A stretch of 64,000 nucleotides of DNA. Origin: an uncultured Burkholderiales bacterium. GTDB taxonomy: Bacteria; Pseudomonadota; Gammaproteobacteria; Burkholderiales; Burkholderiaceae_C. A program made the translations under genes and the position numbers. Positions 60,581 through 64,000 of the stretch are shown here, piece by piece; position 1 is the first letter of the stretch, and each line of letters starts with the position of its first letter. Location of the stretch: NCBI GenBank assembly GCA_945952065.1, contig CAMFGY010000003.1, forward strand, positions 124,001-188,000. The letters run 5' to 3'. Under the pieces are notes generated by a model. It saw only the letters and a program-made list of their open reading frames with translations. It did no database searches and had not been told where the DNA came from.

Positions 60581-62935
60581 ATGACTTCAGCTTCGAACCG
60601 ACTCAGCCCTCCTGCAGCCGCGACTCTTGCGAGCGCTGCGCTGCCGGACGATCCGGCCTTATTGGCACCCTTCACGCGGTGGCTGACGGGTACGGGCTCG
60701 GGCACGGGCGCAGCGGCGCCAGCCCCTTTGGGCACGGCGGTCGCCGATGAAGCTGGCCATGCTGTCGCCGAGTCGCAGTTCCAACTCTCAGGGCTGCATT
60801 GCGCGGCATGCGCGGGCATCATCGAGCAGGCCTTGCGGGAGTTGCCCGGCGTTAAAAGCGCGCGGGTCAATGCCGCCAGTGCGCGTTTGACGTTGCGCTG
60901 GCAGCCCGCGCTTTGCACGCTGGCCCAGGTCTTGGCGCGCGTCGAGCGTGCCGGTTATGGCGCCGCGCCTGATGTGGCCGCGCCGGCGCGCCAATTGCGG
61001 GAGCGTGAGCACAGACAGGCCTTGTGGCGCCTGTTCGTGGCGGCCTTTTTGATGATGCAGGTCATGATGATGGCGGCGCCGTCCTATTTCGCTGAGCCCG
61101 GGGAGATCAGCCCGGACTTGGTTCGCTTGCTGCAATGGGCCTGTTGGGTCATGAGCTTGCCGGTGCTGTTTTTTTCAGCGGGCCCGTTTTATCGAGGGGC
61201 GTGGCAACAATTGCGAGCTGGGCGCATGGGCATGGATGTGCCCGTGGCCTTGGGCTTGACGGTCACCTTTGTTGCCAGCAGCGGTGCATTGTTTGAGCCC
61301 GGTGGCTTTTTTGGCGATGAGGTCTTCTTTGACTCGTTGACCATGTTTGTGGCGTTTTTGCTGGGAGGCCGCTACTTGGAGTTGCGCGCCCGCCACCGCG
61401 CCGCGACGGTGCTGGAGCAAGCCGCGAATCGCTTGCCCGATGTTGTGGAGCGCATCCTGCCCGATGGCTCTTTGGAACGCATTGCGCCCAGTCGGCTGTG
61501 TGTAGGCGACCGGGTTCGTGTGTTCGCTGGGCAGGCATTCCCCGCGGACGGGGTGGTGGAGCGAGGCTCGAGCACGGCCGACGAGTCCTTGCTCAGCGGT
61601 GAGTCTTTGCCGGTTTCCAAGCACGAGGGCGATGAGGTGGTGGCCGCCAGCATGAATTTGCAAGCCCCGCTGGAGATGCGTGTGCTGCGCGTGGGGGCGG
61701 ACACACGTCATGAAGCGATTGTTCGTTTGATGCGCGAGGCGATGACTCAACGCCCGGCAAGCACCGAGTTGGCTGACCGCGTGGCCGGCCCCTTTCTGTG
61801 GACGGTTCTGTTCTTGGCGGCTGCTGGGGCTTGGGCTTGGCATTTCATTGACCCCGCGCGTTCGGTCTGGGTGGCTGTGTCGGTTCTGATCGTGACTTGC
61901 CCTTGTGCGCTGTCCCTGGCAGCGCCTTCGGCTCGCCTGGCTGCGACCGCAGCCTTGGCCAAGCGGGGCTTTTTATTGGTCAAGCTCGATGTGCTGGAGA
62001 CGCTGTGTCGGATTGACACCGTGGTGTTCGACAAAACCGGCACCATGACGCAAGACCGCATGGAACTCTTGGAGGTCTGTTCGGCGACGCCGGCCGCAAA
62101 GGAGGCAAGCTTGACGCCAGAGCGCCTGCTGAGCTTGGCTCGGGATCTGGCGCGCCATTCGCAGCACCCCTTCTCGCGGGCGCTGGCTGAGTCTGCGCCC
62201 GCCCCGGCGCTTCAAACAGCGTGGCAGCACATCAGTGAGCATGCGGGCCGAGGCTTGCAAGCTTTGGATGAACAAGGGCGGCAGTGGCGCCTGGGTGCGC
62301 CCGACTGGGTGGCGGCGAATGCCGCTGAGGGTCAGGTCTTGCCTGCTGATGCGCAACTGGCATTCGGCCACGCGGACGCTTTGATTGGCCTGCGGTTTGG
62401 CGAAGTCTTGCGGCCGGATGCAGTCGCGGCGATTGCGGCCTTGCATGATCAGGGCTTGCGCACGGTGTTGTTGTCGGGCGATGCGCCGGATCGGGTCAGC
62501 CGTTTGGCGCAGGCGGCCGGTGTGCAGCAAGCGCAAGGCGGCGCCACGCCGGCCAGCAAATTGGCAGCTGTGGCCGATTTGCAAGCCCAAGGTCGCTGCG
62601 TGCTGATGGTGGGGGATGGCATCAACGATGCGCCCGTGTTGGCGCGCGCCGATGCCAGTGTGGTGATGGGGCAGGGCACCATGCTGGCGCGAGCCAGTGC
62701 CGACGCTTTGCTGCTCTCCAATCGTCTGGCTGATTTGGCCTCGGCGCGGATCTTTGCTATGCAAAGTGCGCGTGTAATTCGGCAAAACCTGGCCTGGGCG
62801 GCGGCCTACAACGCCGCATGCATTCCCCTGGCCTTGGCGGGCTATCTGCCGCCTTGGGCGGCGGGACTTGGCATGGCCTGCAGTTCACTGTTTGTGGTTT
62901 TGAATGCCCAACGCTTGGCGCTGGTCAAGCAATGA
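60581..62935 (+). CDS. ccoI: copper-translocating P-type ATPase for cbb3 oxidase assembly (CcoI)
   Basis: 784 residues. A ~65-residue Ala/Gly-rich leader is followed by one HMA domain with GLHCAAC (Cys74, Cys77). Eight membrane helices include the ion-path motif TCPC (Cys440, Cys442). Phosphorylation loop: DKTGTMT with Asp484, the HP pair in HSQHPFSRAL, and GDGINDAPVL. The CPC type plus the adjacent ccoS and ccoN identify it as CcoI/CopA2. This slow copper exporter supplies copper for the CuB site of cbb3 oxidase. It is the first gene after the FNR box. Confidence 0.93.
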   Translation: MTSASNRLSPPAAATLASAALPDDPALLAPFTRWLTGTGSGTGAAAPAPLGTAVADEAGHAVAESQFQLSGLHCAACAGIIEQALRELPGVKSARVNAASARLTLRWQPALCTLAQVLARVERAGYGAAPDVAAPARQLREREHRQALWRLFVAAFLMMQVMMMAAPSYFAEPGEISPDLVRLLQWACWVMSLPVLFFSAGPFYRGAWQQLRAGRMGMDVPVALGLTVTFVASSGALFEPGGFFGDEVFFDSLTMFVAFLLGGRYLELRARHRAATVLEQAANRLPDVVERILPDGSLERIAPSRLCVGDRVRVFAGQAFPADGVVERGSSTADESLLSGESLPVSKHEGDEVVAASMNLQAPLEMRVLRVGADTRHEAIVRLMREAMTQRPASTELADRVAGPFLWTVLFLAAAGAWAWHFIDPARSVWVAVSVLIVTCPCALSLAAPSARLAATAALAKRGFLLVKLDVLETLCRIDTVVFDKTGTMTQDRMELLEVCSATPAAKEASLTPERLLSLARDLARHSQHPFSRALAESAPAPALQTAWQHISEHAGRGLQALDEQGRQWRLGAPDWVAANAAEGQVLPADAQLAFGHADALIGLRFGEVLRPDAVAAIAALHDQGLRTVLLSGDAPDRVSRLAQAAGVQQAQGGATPASKLAAVADLQAQGRCVLMVGDGINDAPVLARADASVVMGQGTMLARASADALLLSNRLADLASARIFAMQSARVIRQNLAWAAAYNAACIPLALAGYLPPWAAGLGMACSSLFVVLNAQRLALVKQ

Positions 62936-62945
62936 AGGCGTGAGC

Positions 62946-63146
62946 ATGGATGTTTTGTATGTGTTGATTCCCGTGTCGGTGCTCTTGGTCTTGGTGATCG
63001 TGGGTATTTTTGGGTGGGCAATTAACAACGGTCAGCTGGAAGATTTGGAGCGTGAAGGGGGGCGAATCCTGGAAGATGCTCCCGAGGTTGACCAACATCA
63101 AGTTTTCACTCGTGACGGTCGCGAAGAATCGCCTCCGTCGAATTAG
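62946..63146 (+). CDS. ccoS: cbb3-type oxidase assembly protein CcoS
   Basis: 66 residues from ATG 62946. One membrane helix (VLYVLIPVSVLLVLVIVGIFGWAI) followed by the CcoS signature NNGQLEDLEREGGRIL and a short acidic tail. CcoS is needed to put heme and copper into CcoN. It is 10 bp after ccoI and 21 bp before ccoN. Confidence 0.94.
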   Translation: MDVLYVLIPVSVLLVLVIVGIFGWAINNGQLEDLEREGGRILEDAPEVDQHQVFTRDGREESPPSN

Positions 63147-63167
63147 AAGCTGCAAGGAGCCAAAAAA

Positions 63168-64000
63168 ATGGCAAATACTGCTGCGCCGGTCATGTCGACC
63201 GGAGGCGTGTACGAAGACGGAGTGGTACGGGCCTTTGCGCTCGCTGCCGTTCTTTGGGGGGTTGTGGGCATGTTGGTGGGGGTGGTTATCGCCGCTCAGC
63301 TGGCCTGGCCTGAACTCAATCTGGGCATCCCATGGCTCAGCTATGGTCGATTGCGACCTCTGCACACCAATGCGGTGATTTTTGCTTTTGGTGGTTGCAC
63401 TTTGTTCGCCACGGCTTACCACGTGGTTCAGCGTACCGGTCAGACCCGCTTGTTTGCGCCTGGCCTGGCTTGGTTGACTTTCTGGGGCTGGCAATTGGTC
63501 ATCTTGTCGGCCGTGCTGACTTTGCCGCTGGGCATCACCAGCGGCAAGGAATATGCCGAGCTGGAGTGGCCGATCGACATCCTGATCACCTTGGTCTGGG
63601 TTTCGTTCGCCTTGGTGTTCTTCGGCACCGTGGGCACCCGCAAGGTCAAGCACATCTATGTGGCCAACTGGTTCTTTGGCGCCTTCATCATCGCCGTGGC
63701 TCTGCTGCACTTGGTCAATAGCGCAGCCATCCCGGTCAGCCTGTTCAAGAGCTACTCGGCCTACGCCGGCGTGCAAGACGCCATGGTGCAATGGTGGTAC
63801 GGCCACAATGCCGTGGGCTTCTTCCTGACCGCCGGTTTCCTGGGCATGATGTACTACTACATCCCCAAGCAAGCAGGCCGCCCGGTCTACAGCTACCGCC
63901 TGTCCATCGTCCACTTCTGGGCGCTGATCTTCACTTATATGTGGGCGGGCCCGCACCATCTGCACTACACCGCGCTGCCTGACTGGGCGCAATCGGTGGG
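63168..64000 (+). CDS. ccoN: cytochrome c oxidase cbb3-type subunit I (partial; C-terminus outside window)
   Basis: 277 codons are visible. The start ATG 63168 has AAGGAG upstream. Heme-copper oxidase helices are clear. The low-spin heme ligand His lies in [12 protein letters not shown], the CuB His in [10 protein letters not shown], and the CuB His-His pair in [15 protein letters not shown]. These are CcoN signatures. The complete protein should be ~475 residues, followed by ccoO, ccoQ and ccoP. As the catalytic subunit of the high-affinity oxidase, it shares the FNR-controlled transcript starting at ccoI. Confidence 0.95.
   Translation, partial: MANTAAPVMSTGGVYEDGVVRAFALAAVLWGVVGMLVGVVIAAQLAWPELNLGIPWLSYGRLRPLHTNAVIFAFGGCTLFATAYHVVQRTGQTRLFAPGLAWLTFWGWQLVILSAVLTLPLGITSGKEYAELEWPIDILITLVWVSFALVFFGTVGTRKVKHIYVANWFFGAFIIAVALLHLVNSAAIPVSLFKSYSAYAGVQDAMVQWWYGHNAVGFFLTAGFLGMMYYYIPKQAGRPVYSYRLSIVHFWALIFTYMWAGPHHLHYTALPDWAQSV

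Overview
The window is a dense, GC-rich stretch of bacterial chromosome. It carries no insertion sequence, integrase, phage gene or CRISPR array. Gene content and order point to a betaproteobacterium of the order Burkholderiales, probably near the Rubrivivax/Roseateles/Inhella group. The markers are phaR next to rimO, an exbB-exbD-lpxK-trm112-kdsB-adk cluster, relA beside a tRNA-Val(GAC) gene, PHB-type metabolism, and a ccoI-ccoS-ccoN cluster with an FNR/Anr box. That placement is inference from gene content; no tree or search was run.

Layout. 1-2115 (-): a partial gene for a two-component-regulator beta-propeller sensor. 2552-9450: an RlmN/Cfr-family radical SAM methyltransferase, then ispD and ispF of the MEP isoprenoid pathway. 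These two are separated by two outer-membrane barrel genes, a divergent HTH regulator and a PlpD-like patatin autotransporter. 9494-14650: two tandem paralogous Gly-rich lipoproteins, envZ-ompR and a SIMPL-domain protein. 14704-18841: 3-hydroxybutyrate dehydrogenase, an alpha/beta hydrolase and relA. 18861-19065: promoter, tRNA-Val and terminator. 19187-22009: a 940-residue protein joining a class III cyclase-like domain, a STAND/NB-ARC ATPase and a TPR-like helical region.

22063-33162: a PEP-CTERM protein, phaR, rimO, a cystathionine beta-lyase gene, the divergent pair smpB / ratA-rnfH, a DUF4124 protein, and guaB and guaA flanking an MFS exporter. 33216-41663: a tightly overlapped run, small membrane protein-tadA-ldcA-(Yej/Opp-like peptide ABC importer). 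This suggests uptake and trimming of murein peptides. 42016-50655: a TonB-dependent receptor, a TPR plus Asp/Asn beta-hydroxylase-like protein, and a dedicated tonB-exbB-exbD-exbD-TPR energising module. 50787-55746 (-): an acyl-CoA-type SDR behind a LiuR-like box, then the adk...exbB lipid A/KDO cluster. 56162-64000: xseA, sodB, a two-component system, and the start of the cbb3 oxidase locus (ccoI, ccoS, partial ccoN).

The least explained elements are: the cyclase-STAND-TPR protein; the three-copy TTGTCGC motif between the barrel operon and its divergent regulator; the tandem lipoproteins; the peptide-binding protein with anchors at both ends; the hydroxylase-TBDR-TonB island; and two divergent gene pairs that share a palindromic -10-like element. 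Domain and residue positions were counted by hand from translation. No database comparison was possible.
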